Source of the DNA: Parasphingopyxis sp.
GTDB lineage: Bacteria > Pseudomonadota > Alphaproteobacteria > Sphingomonadales > Sphingomonadaceae
Reading direction: 5' to 3'
Length of the DNA: 64,000 nt
Assembly (NCBI RefSeq): GCF_028279465.1
Contig: NZ_JANQNS010000008.1
Location: 62,001 to 126,000 of the forward strand
Made by a program: the position numbers and the translations under genes. The notes under the pieces were generated by a model, which had not been told where the DNA came from, did no database searches, and saw only the letters and a list, made by a program, of their open reading frames with translations. Position 1 is the first letter of the stretch. Each line of letters opens with the position of its first letter. Positions 45,511-53,383 of this stretch are shown piece after piece.

Positions 45511-46935
45511 ATGCGTTCCCCTGCGTTCATTCCCGCCGTTTCGGCGCGTATCGTGTCGCGTTTCGCGCTCGTGCTGCTTTTGAGCCTGCTCATGGCGGTG
45601 CGCCCGGTTTCGGCACAGTCAATCCTGCGCGACGCGGAAACGGAAACGCTGCTCAACGACATGGCGGCACCGCTGGTCGAAGCGGCCGGGCTCGAGCCCA
45701 ATGGGTTCGAGATCGTTCTCGTCTCCGATCGCAGCATCAACGCCTTCGTGGCGGGCGGACAACGCGTCTTCATCCATTCGGGCCTAATCATGGCGGCGGA
45801 CAACGCCAATGAGGTGCAGGGCGTCATCGCGCATGAGATCGGCCATGTGACCGGCGGCCATGTGATCGCGATTCAGGATGCGATGGGCGATGCGGGCGGC
45901 ATCAGCATCCTCTCGCTCATTCTTGGCGCGGCCGCGATCGCGGCGGGCGCGGGCGAGGCGGGTCTTGCGATGCTATCGGCCGGTTCGCGCGCGGCGATCG
46001 GCAATTTTCTCGCCTTCAGCCGGACGCAGGAATCGGCCGCGGATCTGGCCGGCGCGCAATATCTTTCCGACGCCGGGATCAGCGGCCGCGGCAGCCTCGC
46101 CTTTTTCCGTCGACTGCAAAATCTCGAATATCGGCTGAATATCCCGCAGGATAACAGCTACGAACGCACACACCCGCTGACCGGCGAACGGCTGGCGATC
46201 CTCGAAGAACTCTATCAGAATGACCCGGCCTGGAATGCGGAAACCGACCCCGAACTCGAAGCCCGGTTTCAGCGGGCCCGCGCCAAACTCATCGGCTTCG
46301 TGCAGCAGCCCGAACAGACGCTGATCAATTATCCTGAGAGCGATATGTCGGTGCCCGCGCGCTATGCCCGGGCTTATGCCTATCACAAACAGGCTTTTCC
46401 GGATCGCGCACTTGCCGAGGTGGACTCGTTGCTAGCGGGCGCGCCGGGCGATCCCTATTTCCTCGAACTGCGCGGCCAGATTCTGCTCGAATCCGGCCGG
46501 CCGGAGGATGCGCTGGAGGATTTGCGGATGGCGCTTGCCAATTCGCGCAATCACCCACTGATCGCCTCGATGTTCGGTCACGCGCTGATCGCGACCGAAG
46601 ATGAACAGCATCTGGCCGAAGCGCGCCGCGTGCTGCGTACGGCGGTAGCCCGGGACAATCGCAATCCGTTCGCCTGGCGGCGTCTCGGCTATATCTATTC
46701 GCAGCAAGGCGATCTCGCCCGCGCCTATCTGGCGACGGCCGAATATGCGACCCTAGCCGGATCGCCGCAGGAAGCGCTGGTCAATGCGCGCCAAGCCATG
46801 CAAGGAATACCGCAAGGTACGCCCGATTGGTTGCGCGCCCAGGATATCGCACTGATTGCCGAGAATTTTATCGAAGAGCATGGTGATCGGCGCCGTCGCC
46901 GGGCGCAAGCAGATCAGGCAGATCAGGCAGAGTAG
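45511..46935 (+). CDS. Periplasmic M48 metalloprotease with TPR-like C-terminus (BepA-like)
   Basis: From the ATG at 45511 (AAGGG at good distance) the 474-residue product has a signal peptide ending PVSAQ. The zinc protease domain contains HExxH at residues 108-112 (IAHEIGHVTGGH) and the third-ligand region ESAADLAGAQYL. The C-terminal half (~260-460) is a series of helix pairs such as ARYARAYAYHKQAFPDRALA that look like TPR repeats. This layout matches BepA/YfgC, which helps outer-membrane protein assembly. ATGs at 45451 and 45487 are in frame but less well placed. Confidence 0.92.
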   Translation: MRSPAFIPAVSARIVSRFALVLLLSLLMAVRPVSAQSILRDAETETLLNDMAAPLVEAAGLEPNGFEIVLVSDRSINAFVAGGQRVFIHSGLIMAADNANEVQGVIAHEIGHVTGGHVIAIQDAMGDAGGISILSLILGAAAIAAGAGEAGLAMLSAGSRAAIGNFLAFSRTQESAADLAGAQYLSDAGISGRGSLAFFRRLQNLEYRLNIPQDNSYERTHPLTGERLAILEELYQNDPAWNAETDPELEARFQRARAKLIGFVQQPEQTLINYPESDMSVPARYARAYAYHKQAFPDRALAEVDSLLAGAPGDPYFLELRGQILLESGRPEDALEDLRMALANSRNHPLIASMFGHALIATEDEQHLAEARRVLRTAVARDNRNPFAWRRLGYIYSQQGDLARAYLATAEYATLAGSPQEALVNARQAMQGIPQGTPDWLRAQDIALIAENFIEEHGDRRRRRAQADQADQAE

Positions 46936-46956
46936 AAACGGATACGGGATACGAAC

Positions 46957-47718
46957 ATGAACCGCTGGATCATGGCTGGCGCTATTGCACTGATCGCGGC
47001 TGTCGCTGCGTTCTTCATCCTGCGACCGGACGGCTCGGCCGCGGCTGACGGCCGGACCGAGGTCGATCTGCCCGCCGGGCTTGAACGCGAAGAACTCGAA
47101 ACCGTCATCCGCGAATATATTCTGGCCAATCCGGAGATTATTCCCGAGGCGATGGAGCGGCTGCAAGAACGCCGCATGGTGCAGATGATCTCCACGGTGC
47201 GCGACGAACTCGAAACGCCATTCGAGGGTGCTTGGATCGGCGCGGCGGATGCCGATGTCACCGTCGTCGAGTTTTTCGATTATGCCTGCGGCTTCTGCCG
47301 TACGAGCCTGCCTGATATCGAGCGGCTCATCGCCGAGGACCCGAATGTGCGCGTCGTGTTCCGAGAACTGCCGATCCTGAGCGAAGAAAGCGTGGACGCA
47401 GCGCGGGTCAGCCTGTCGGCGGCGAAGCAACGCGAATATTTCGAATTTCATCAGGCGATGTATGCTGCGGGCCGCCCGGGTGCGGCATCGATTGCCGAGG
47501 CGCAGCGCAGCGCCGGTCTCGATGCGGCGCAAGTCCGCCGCGATCTCGATGACGCGGCGATCGAGGCGGAGCTGCGCCGGAACCGCGACCTCGCCGTGCA
47601 GCTCGAGGTGAACGGCACCCCGGCCTTTGTGGTTGGCGATCGGATTTTGGCTGGTGCAGTCGGTTACGACCGGCTTCGCGAAGCGGTGGCCGAAGCGCGG
47701 GCGGCGTCAGGCGACTAA
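46957..47718 (+). CDS. DsbA-family thiol-disulfide protein
   Basis: This 253-residue protein has an N-terminal signal or anchor (residues ~4-22), a helical N-terminal region with the sequence VIREYILANPEIIPEAMERL, and a thioredoxin-fold domain with the active site C111-G-F-C114 and the cis-proline loop NGTPAFVVGD. The helical extension resembles that of ScsC/Com1-type proteins, which can form oligomers and act as isomerases; which activity applies here is open. It follows the M48 protease gene by 21 bp, so both act in the periplasm and are probably coexpressed. Confidence 0.9.
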   Translation: MNRWIMAGAIALIAAVAAFFILRPDGSAAADGRTEVDLPAGLEREELETVIREYILANPEIIPEAMERLQERRMVQMISTVRDELETPFEGAWIGAADADVTVVEFFDYACGFCRTSLPDIERLIAEDPNVRVVFRELPILSEESVDAARVSLSAAKQREYFEFHQAMYAAGRPGAASIAEAQRSAGLDAAQVRRDLDDAAIEAELRRNRDLAVQLEVNGTPAFVVGDRILAGAVGYDRLREAVAEARAASGD

Positions 47719-48536
47719 GCTTTTGCCAGATCGGCAAGCGGGATCATATCCGCTTCCGCCATAGTATCTGGCATGAAGATGATCGAGCGCGACGGCGGCA
47801 GGAACCAGAGCACCGCCCGGGCGAAGTTGTCGGCATGCGCGTCGCTGCCAAATGCGTCTCGCGACACATTGACGACGAGCGAGCGCGAGGGCTGCATCTC
47901 GGCAGACATCATTACCGAGACGCGTGGCTGTTCGATCTTCCAAATCTCCTTGAGATGACGGTCCAGCGCGCGTGCTGCCTCGGGCGAGAGATAGTCGGCC
48001 GACGGCGTCCCCTGCATGACTTTCGATCCGGCCTTGAGCCTCACATTGCCGGCATCCGGGGCGCCGCGCGTTTCCGCGATATCGACGGGATCGCCGCGCC
48101 AATCACGATAGCGCAGGATGCTCTCGATCATGCCCATCGGGATCACGTAAATCGGCTCTTCGGCCCGTGCGTCCGCGAACAGGACAGCGCCCGACCCCGC
48201 ATCGAGACAGGGCTGGGTCAGACCGGCGAGATTATGGGCGACGAATTCGTCTGCCGAGGGCATGTCGAACCGCAAATAGGCGAAGCCGTCCAGCCCCACG
48301 AATGGTGTCGAGGACGGAATTTCGATCGCGGCGGTCCAGAGAGCGGTGAAGAAATCATACTGCCAACTTGTGTCGCGCTGTTCGGCGGGCACAGCGGCCA
48401 GCTGTTCGAGCCGTCGCGTCATGTCGGGATCGGGCAGCGGCTCGCCATTGATATCAATGGCGAGAGTCGGCACGTCAGGTTGCGCGGGCGCCGGCGGGGT
48501 CCCGTCTTTGCCAAAGAGTTTACCGAACAGGCCCAT
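47715..48536 (-). CDS. Protein of unknown function, weakly SseB-like
   Basis: I do not recognise the family with confidence. The 273-residue product starts with MGLFGKLFGKDG and lacks a signal peptide or membrane helix, so it is probably cytoplasmic. The C-terminal 80 residues (LSPEAARALDRHLKEIWKIE then VSVMMSAEMQPSRSLVVNVS) loosely resemble the C-terminal domain of SseB, the enhanced-serine-sensitivity protein, but the match is by eye only. It is convergent with the DsbA-like gene (4-bp overlap) and lies 16 bp downstream of rlmE on the same strand. Confidence 0.75.
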   Translation of the reverse strand: MGLFGKLFGKDGTPPAPAQPDVPTLAIDINGEPLPDPDMTRRLEQLAAVPAEQRDTSWQYDFFTALWTAAIEIPSSTPFVGLDGFAYLRFDMPSADEFVAHNLAGLTQPCLDAGSGAVLFADARAEEPIYVIPMGMIESILRYRDWRGDPVDIAETRGAPDAGNVRLKAGSKVMQGTPSADYLSPEAARALDRHLKEIWKIEQPRVSVMMSAEMQPSRSLVVNVSRDAFGSDAHADNFARAVLWFLPPSRSIIFMPDTMAEADMIPLADLAKA

Positions 48537-48552
48537 TCTCGCCTCCTCAGGC

Positions 48553-49203
48553 TCAATCCTTGGGGTCTTGGCCCTTAAACCCTTTCGCGATCACATACCA
48601 TTCCGATGAGCCTTTGCGGCTGGCCGGCGGCTTGGCGTGTTTGACGCTGGCGAAATTGCGCTTGAGCTCGGCAACGAGTGTATTGTCCGCGCCGCCCGCC
48701 AGCACTTTGGCGACGAATACGCCGCCGGGGCGCAGCACTTCGGTCGCGAACAGGGCGGCGGCCTCGACCAGCGCCATTGTGCGCAGATGATCGGTCTGTT
48801 TGTGGCCGACAGTGTTTGCGGCCATGTCGGACATTACGAGGTCTGCTTCGCCGCTCAGCGCTTCGGTCAACGTCTCCGGCGCGTCATCGTCGAGAAAATC
48901 CATTTCGAAGATCGTCACCCCTTCGATCGGATCGGTGCGGAGCAGATCGATTCCGACGATTTTGGCGTTCGGCGCTCGCTGTCGCGCGACCTGCGACCAG
49001 CCGCCCGGCGCAATGCCGAGATCGACGATCCGCCGCGCGCCCTTGAGCAGTCCGAACCGCTCGTCGAGTTCGATGAGTTTGTAGGCAGAGCGCGCGCGAT
49101 ACCCGTCTTTCTGGGCCTTTTTGACATAGGGGTCGTTGATCTGCCGCTCGATCCAGCGGCGCGAGGATTCGGACCGTCCGCGCGCCTTGCGGACCCGTTT
49201 CAT
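48553..49203 (-). CDS. rlmE: 23S rRNA 2'-O-ribose U2552 methyltransferase RlmE (RrmJ)
   Basis: A 216-residue Rossmann-fold methyltransferase of the FtsJ family. The SAM-binding motif is IVDLGIAPGGWSQVA; the catalytic K-D-K-E set is represented by SAYKLIELDE, VMSDMAAN and FVAKVL. By family knowledge it methylates U2552 in the A loop of 23S rRNA. The ATG at 49203 overlaps the ppx stop by 4 bp; the open frame beyond it runs antiparallel inside ppx and is not used. Confidence 0.94.
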   Translation of the reverse strand: MKRVRKARGRSESSRRWIERQINDPYVKKAQKDGYRARSAYKLIELDERFGLLKGARRIVDLGIAPGGWSQVARQRAPNAKIVGIDLLRTDPIEGVTIFEMDFLDDDAPETLTEALSGEADLVMSDMAANTVGHKQTDHLRTMALVEAAALFATEVLRPGGVFVAKVLAGGADNTLVAELKRNFASVKHAKPPASRKGSSEWYVIAKGFKGQDPKD

Positions 49204-50273
49204 CGGTCGGCCGCCATCATCGAGCGCAAGATGCCCTCGCGAATGCCGCGATCGGCGATGCCGATCCGTTCGGCGGGCCAGATATCGAGTATCGCCTCGA
49301 GAATGGCGCAGCCGGCGACGACGAGATCGGCGCGCTCGGCTCCGATGCACGGGATTTCCGCACGCTCGGGCACGGATTTATGCGCAAGATCGGTGCTCAC
49401 CGCCCGCAGCGCTTCGGAGGGCAGAACCAGGCCGTCGATCTTGCTGCGGTCATAGCTTGGCAGTTTGAGATGGACGCTGGCCAGCGTCGTTACCGTGCCG
49501 CTCGTGCCGAGCAGGCGCGGCTGATAGCCGATCGTGGGCAGGGTAGAGGCGAAATCGGCAAAGCTCTTGGCGACGCGGTTGCGCATGCGCTGATAGGTGT
49601 CGAGCCGGTCTTCCAGCGTCGTCAGGTCGTTGAATTCCTTTTCCGCCAGGCTCACCACGCCCCAAGGCGCGCTGTACCAGGAGAGGATTTGCGGCTCGCC
49701 CTCGCGCTCGCCGAGGCCGTTGGGCTCGATCAATACGAGCTCGGTCGAGCCGCCGCCGATATCGAAGATCAGCGCCGGGCCGTCGCCGGGTTCGAGCAGG
49801 ATGTGACAGCCCAGTACTGCGAGCCGCGCTTCCTCGCGCGGGCTGATGATATCGAGCGCGATGCCGGTTTCTTCGCGGACCCGGCGGACAAAATAGCGGC
49901 CATTGGCAGCCCTTCTGCAGGCTTCGGTCGCGACCGAGCGCGCCAGGCTGACATGACGGCGGCGTAGCTTGTCGGCGCAGATCGAGAGCGCCGATATCGA
50001 GCGGTCTATGGCGGCATCGCTGAGCCGGCCTGTCTTGGAGAGGCCTTCGCCGAGCCGCACGATGCGCGAAAAGGCATCGATCACGGTAAAGCCGTCCTCG
50101 GCCGGCCGCGCGATCAGCAGTCGGCAATTGTTGGTGCCGAGATCGAGCGCGCCATAGCTGCGGCGGCTGCGATAGGCCTGTCCGTTGCGATGATGGGATT
50201 TGTGCTGACGGTTGGGCGCAGCGCGCGGCGACGCGCCGGGTTCTGGTCTGGGGCTGGCGAATTTGTCGTCCAC
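49200..50273 (-). CDS. Exopolyphosphatase / pppGpp phosphohydrolase family protein
   Basis: The 357-residue protein belongs to the Ppx/GppA family within the actin-like ATPase fold. It shows YGALDLGTNNCRLLIA, the phosphate loop IFDIGGGSTELVLIE and LLGTSGTVTTLASVHL. It hydrolyses inorganic polyphosphate or pppGpp. It is shorter than E. coli Ppx (513 residues), lacking the C-terminal HD-like domain, a form common in Alphaproteobacteria. The first ~40 residues are basic and low complexity. It forms a pair with rlmE (4-bp overlap). Confidence 0.92.
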   Translation of the reverse strand: MDDKFASPRPEPGASPRAAPNRQHKSHHRNGQAYRSRRSYGALDLGTNNCRLLIARPAEDGFTVIDAFSRIVRLGEGLSKTGRLSDAAIDRSISALSICADKLRRRHVSLARSVATEACRRAANGRYFVRRVREETGIALDIISPREEARLAVLGCHILLEPGDGPALIFDIGGGSTELVLIEPNGLGEREGEPQILSWYSAPWGVVSLAEKEFNDLTTLEDRLDTYQRMRNRVAKSFADFASTLPTIGYQPRLLGTSGTVTTLASVHLKLPSYDRSKIDGLVLPSEALRAVSTDLAHKSVPERAEIPCIGAERADLVVAGCAILEAILDIWPAERIGIADRGIREGILRSMMAADR

Positions 50274-50376
50274 GCCGGTTACTTCTTCTAACGCTTATGT
50301 TTTCCGAAACGGCTTGTGCCGTCGGTACTTGCGATCAGACTAGCCCAAAGCCCGGCAAAAGAGCAAGTTGGGCACA

Positions 50377-50405
50377 TTGACAGCATTTGCCGTGCTGCCT
50401 ATGTC
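50377..50405 (+). promoter_or_regulatory. Sigma-70-type promoter of the tRNA-Gln gene
   Basis: A perfect -35 box TTGACA (50377-50382) and a -10 box TATGTC (50400-50405) are separated by 17 bp. Transcription would begin about seven bases before the mature tRNA 5' end. Confidence 0.75.
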
Positions 50406-50418
50406 GCCGCCTCCCGGT

Positions 50419-50492
50419 TGCCCCGTCGTCTAATGGTAAGACTACGGACTCTGACTCCGTCAATCGTGGTTCGAATCCACGCGGGGCATCCA
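50419..50492 (+). tRNA. tRNA-Gln (anticodon CUG)
   Basis: A 74-nt cloverleaf is complete: acceptor stem TGCCCCG/CGGGGCA, D-arm GTC...GAC, anticodon stem ACGGA/TCCGT with loop CTCTGAC (anticodon CTG, reading CAG), T-arm GTGG TTCGAAT CCAC, discriminator base T and an encoded CCA. A consensus promoter lies directly upstream. Confidence 0.95.
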
Positions 50493-50544
50493 GCTTCTCC
50501 GAAAAACGCAGCCCGACCCTTCACCCAAACGTCGTCTGCCTTAT

Positions 50545-50576
50545 TTAGCATTGATGCTAATTAGCCTCTATGCTAA
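50545..50576. promoter_or_regulatory. Tandem palindromic operator of the SdpR-like repressor
   Basis: Two abutting 16-bp palindromes, TTAGCATTGATGCTAA (50545-50560, perfect apart from the centre) and TTAGCCTCTATGCTAA (50561-50576, imperfect), end nine bases before the repressor start codon. ArsR-family proteins bind such 12-2-12-like inverted repeats, so this is the likely autoregulatory site. Confidence 0.75.
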
Positions 50577-50585
50577 GCAATCTGC

Positions 50586-50882
50586 ATGCAGGATTGTTTC
50601 AAAGCCTTGTCGCATCCGATCCGTCGCGCGGTGCTTGCGCAATTGCGCAAGGGCGATGCGACGGCGGGAATGTTAGCCGAGCAGTTCGACGTCTCGGCGC
50701 CGACTATGTCACGCCATTTTCAGGTGTTGAAGGATGCAGGCCTGATCCTCGCGGAACGGCGCGGGACGGAGATTGTCTACAGCTTCAATGCGAGCGTAGC
50801 CGAGGAGATGGTCGGTGTCGTGGCGGCCCTGCTGGCGGGCAGGAATGCAGACGCGGTGACGGGTCGGGAGCGCGCACGATGA
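50586..50882 (+). CDS. ArsR-family repressor (SdpR-like)
   Basis: The 98-residue winged-helix protein starts MQDCFKALSHPIRRAVL and has the recognition helix region SAPTMSRHFQVLKDAGLI, close to the SdpR subgroup of ArsR repressors rather than to metal sensors, as no CxC metal-binding pair is present (the only cysteine is near the N-terminus). There is no Shine-Dalgarno, since the tandem operator occupies that position, so the mRNA may be leaderless or poorly translated. It overlaps the SdpI-like gene by 4 bp (ATGA). It probably represses its own operon. Confidence 0.9.
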   Translation: MQDCFKALSHPIRRAVLAQLRKGDATAGMLAEQFDVSAPTMSRHFQVLKDAGLILAERRGTEIVYSFNASVAEEMVGVVAALLAGRNADAVTGRERAR

Positions 50883-51538
50883 TCTCGCCCTGGGTCAAAC
50901 GCGTTACGATATTAGCGCTGGCGACGATGGCGCTCGCCTCGCTTGCCACTTGGCTGGTCCTGCCCGCCGATACGCGCATTCCGATGCAGTATGACGCGAC
51001 CGGAGCGGTCAATCGCTATGGCAGCCTGGTGGAAGGCTTGATCCTTTTCCCGGCCATTGCGGCGGGGCTGTTCGTGCTGTTCCTGTTCCTCGCGCGTAAC
51101 GAACCCCGGCGGGAGAATTTGCAGCGCAGCCGCCCGATGCTCGACTGGTCGATCGCGGGCACGATGGCGCTGCTCATGGTGCTGCATCTGGCGACGCTCG
51201 GCATCGCGGCCGGATGGGCGATTTCGATTACCGATCTGGTGAGCGGCGCGACTGGCATCTTCTTCGTCATATTGGGCAATTTCCTGCCCAAGACGCGGCC
51301 CAATTTCCTCGTCGGTGTGCGCACGCCATGGACACTCTCAAGCGATCATAGCTGGCTGCGCACCCATATCCTCGCCGGTCGCGGCTTTATCGGGCTCGGG
51401 CTGCTGATCATCGGCGCGACACTTTTCACGCCGGCCATCGCGATCTATCTAATCGTGGGTGGGAGCCTCATGCTCGTGGCCATTCTGACCATGGCAAGCT
51501 GGCTCTACTGGCGCAACGATCCACACCGCCACGCCTGA
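50879..51538 (+). CDS. SdpI/YhfL-like membrane protein
   Basis: A 219-residue polytopic protein with about six transmembrane helices. The first segment is followed by the DUF1648 motif IPMQYDATGAVNRYGS; the second half contains the SdpI signature NFLPKTRPNFLVGVRTPWT and SWLRTHILAGRGFIG. In Bacillus subtilis SdpI gives immunity to the SdpC toxin and captures the SdpR repressor at the membrane. Here no SdpABC toxin gene is present, so the pair is an orphan regulator/sensor module by analogy. Confidence 0.9.
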   Translation: MISPWVKRVTILALATMALASLATWLVLPADTRIPMQYDATGAVNRYGSLVEGLILFPAIAAGLFVLFLFLARNEPRRENLQRSRPMLDWSIAGTMALLMVLHLATLGIAAGWAISITDLVSGATGIFFVILGNFLPKTRPNFLVGVRTPWTLSSDHSWLRTHILAGRGFIGLGLLIIGATLFTPAIAIYLIVGGSLMLVAILTMASWLYWRNDPHRHA

Positions 51539-51617
51539 GTCTTTTCTCCGTCACCCTGTAACGTCATCGCCATCGCGCGCGAATGAGCCTATGGATGGCT
51601 TTGAAAAGGGGTAGAAA

Positions 51618-52490
51618 ATGGCGAGAGACGATACTGAGCCGCAACCCGGCGAACTGGTAAAACGGCACAGGATTTCCACTCGGCTCTGGCACTGGACCAA
51701 CGCCATTGCGATCATCGTGCTGCTGATGAGCGGGCTCTCCATTTTTAACGCCCATCCGCGGCTATACTGGGGCAGCTATGGCGCGAATTTCGACGAGGCC
51801 TGGCTCGAAATCTACAGCGAGGACGATCGCGGTTATCTTGAGATCGGCGACTGGCGCTGGGACACAACCGGCGTGCTCGGCCGCTGGACGGAACCCGACG
51901 GCGATATCTCGACCCGGGCCTTCCCGCACTGGTCGACCATTCCCGGCTATTACAGCCTTGCGACCGGGCGGCTCTGGCACTTCTTCTTCGGCTGGATTTT
52001 CGTGCTGGCAGGGCTCGCCTACTGGTTCTGGAGTTTCGGCAACCGCCATGTGCAGCGCGATCTCGCGCCCAAGCGAAAAGAGTTATCGCTTCGCCATATC
52101 TGGCACGATATCAAGGACCATGCCCGGTTGCGCTTCCCGACCGGGGCCGAGGCGCTGAACTACAATATCCTGCAGAAGCTCAGCTATCTGATCGTGCTGT
52201 TCGTGCTGCTGCCGCTGATCGTGCTGACGGGCCTGACCATGTCGCCGACGATGAACGCAGCCTGGCCCTGGCTGCTCGATATTTTCGGCGGCCGGCAATC
52301 GGCGCGCTCGATCCACTTTATTGTCGCCTTCCTGATCACCGGTTTCATCGCCGTCCACCTGATCATGGTGGTGCTCGCCGGACCGTATAACGAAATCCGC
52401 TCGATGATTACGGGCCGCTTCCGCCTGCCCAAAGAGAAGGCGCCGAAAGCTGCGCCCGCCACCGATACACCCGCCGAGGAGTCCGCATAA
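51618..52490 (+). CDS. Membrane cytochrome b (b561/thiosulfate-reductase type)
   Basis: The 290-residue protein has four transmembrane helices and the haem-ligand histidines expected of a cytochrome b561-like di-haem protein: TRLWHWTNAIAI in helix 1, GRLWHFFFGWIF in helix 2, and SIHFIVAFLITGFIAVHLIM in helix 4. Between helices 1 and 2 is an unusual ~60-residue extracytoplasmic loop rich in Trp, Tyr and acidic residues. It would pass electrons between the quinone pool and a periplasmic partner. The partner is most likely the molybdopterin protein encoded next, whose start overlaps its stop (TAATG). Confidence 0.9.
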   Translation: MARDDTEPQPGELVKRHRISTRLWHWTNAIAIIVLLMSGLSIFNAHPRLYWGSYGANFDEAWLEIYSEDDRGYLEIGDWRWDTTGVLGRWTEPDGDISTRAFPHWSTIPGYYSLATGRLWHFFFGWIFVLAGLAYWFWSFGNRHVQRDLAPKRKELSLRHIWHDIKDHARLRFPTGAEALNYNILQKLSYLIVLFVLLPLIVLTGLTMSPTMNAAWPWLLDIFGGRQSARSIHFIVAFLITGFIAVHLIMVVLAGPYNEIRSMITGRFRLPKEKAPKAAPATDTPAEESA

Positions 52491-53260
52491 TGGCTATCAT
52501 GACGAACCGCCGAAAACTTCTCGCCGGGCTGGGCAGTTCTGTGCTGCTCGCGGGCTGCGACAGCTGGAGCCGCAATGAGCGCGTCAGAGAGATTCTCGCC
52601 TCGGCCGAAGGGCTGACAATGCGCGCCCAGCGGCTGATCACGGACCGTGAGGCGCTGGCGCGAGAATTCACGCTGGCCGAGATCTCGCCGCGCTTCCGCG
52701 CCAATGGCAGCCGCACCGCCGAAACGGCGCAGGGCAGGGACTATCAGGAGATGCTCGCCAACAATTTCGCCGATTTCCGGCTGCAGGTCGATGGGCTCGT
52801 CCAGCGCCCGCTCTCGCTGTCGCTGGCGGACCTCAGATCCATGCCGAGCCGGACGCAGATCACGCGGCACGATTGCGTCGAAGGCTGGAGCGCGATCGGC
52901 CAATGGAAGGGGACGCCGCTCTCGCGCATCCTCGATCTCGCCGGCCTGCGCGATAACGCCAACTATATCGTTTTCCATTGCGCGGACACCTATGGCGCGC
53001 AGAACCGGCCTTACTATGAGAGCATCGACCTGATCGACGCCTTCCACCCGCAGACGATCCTCGCCTATGACATGAATGGCGACGTGCTGCCCGAAGCGCA
53101 TGGCGCACCCCTGCGCGCCCGGATCGAGCGGCAGCTCGGCTATAAGCATGCGAAATTCGTGATGCGGCTCGAGGCGGTCGAGAGCTTCGACAATATTTAC
53201 GGCGGCAAGGGCGGCTATTGGGAAGATGTCGGCGACTATGCCTGGTATGCGGGGATTTGA
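52490..53260 (+). CDS. Sulfite-oxidase-fold molybdopterin oxidoreductase, lipoprotein/Tat-like
   Basis: This 256-residue protein carries an N-terminus (NRRKLLAGLGSSVLLAGC) with both a twin-arginine and a lipobox, lipidated Cys23 by prediction. Residues ~93-250 are an oxidoreductase molybdopterin-binding domain of the sulfite oxidase superfamily; the cysteine that ligates molybdenum is C129 in TRHDCVEGWS. It would be folded and cofactor-loaded in the cytoplasm, then exported by Tat. The substrate is unknown. The upstream cytochrome b gene is its probable electron partner. Confidence 0.9.
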   Translation: MAIMTNRRKLLAGLGSSVLLAGCDSWSRNERVREILASAEGLTMRAQRLITDREALAREFTLAEISPRFRANGSRTAETAQGRDYQEMLANNFADFRLQVDGLVQRPLSLSLADLRSMPSRTQITRHDCVEGWSAIGQWKGTPLSRILDLAGLRDNANYIVFHCADTYGAQNRPYYESIDLIDAFHPQTILAYDMNGDVLPEAHGAPLRARIERQLGYKHAKFVMRLEAVESFDNIYGGKGGYWEDVGDYAWYAGI

Positions 53261-53280
53261 TGGACGCAGAATTGGCCGAT

Positions 53281-53377
53281 GTCGTCATTGCGAGCATAGC
53301 GAAGCAATCCAGAGCCTCAAGCGTACCGTCTGCAGCTCTGGATTGCTTCGTCGCCTTCGGCTCCTCGCAATGACGAC
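53281..53377. repeat. REP-type palindrome between two convergent genes
   Basis: Outer arms GTCGTCATTGCGAG (53281-53294) and CTCGCAATGACGAC (53364-53377) are a perfect 14-bp inverted repeat; inner arms CGAAGCAATCCAGAG (53300-53314) and CTCTGGATTGCTTCG (53336-53350) are a perfect 15-bp inverted repeat. The motif is a familiar dispersed palindrome of Alphaproteobacteria. It could act as a terminator for both flanking genes. Confidence 0.92.
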
Positions 53378-53383
53378 AAACGG

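Noticed and set aside
50545-50585. A standard promoter with -35 and -10 within the tandem operator
   Set aside because: Candidate boxes TTGATG and TATGCT are only 12 bp apart, too close for a sigma-70 promoter.
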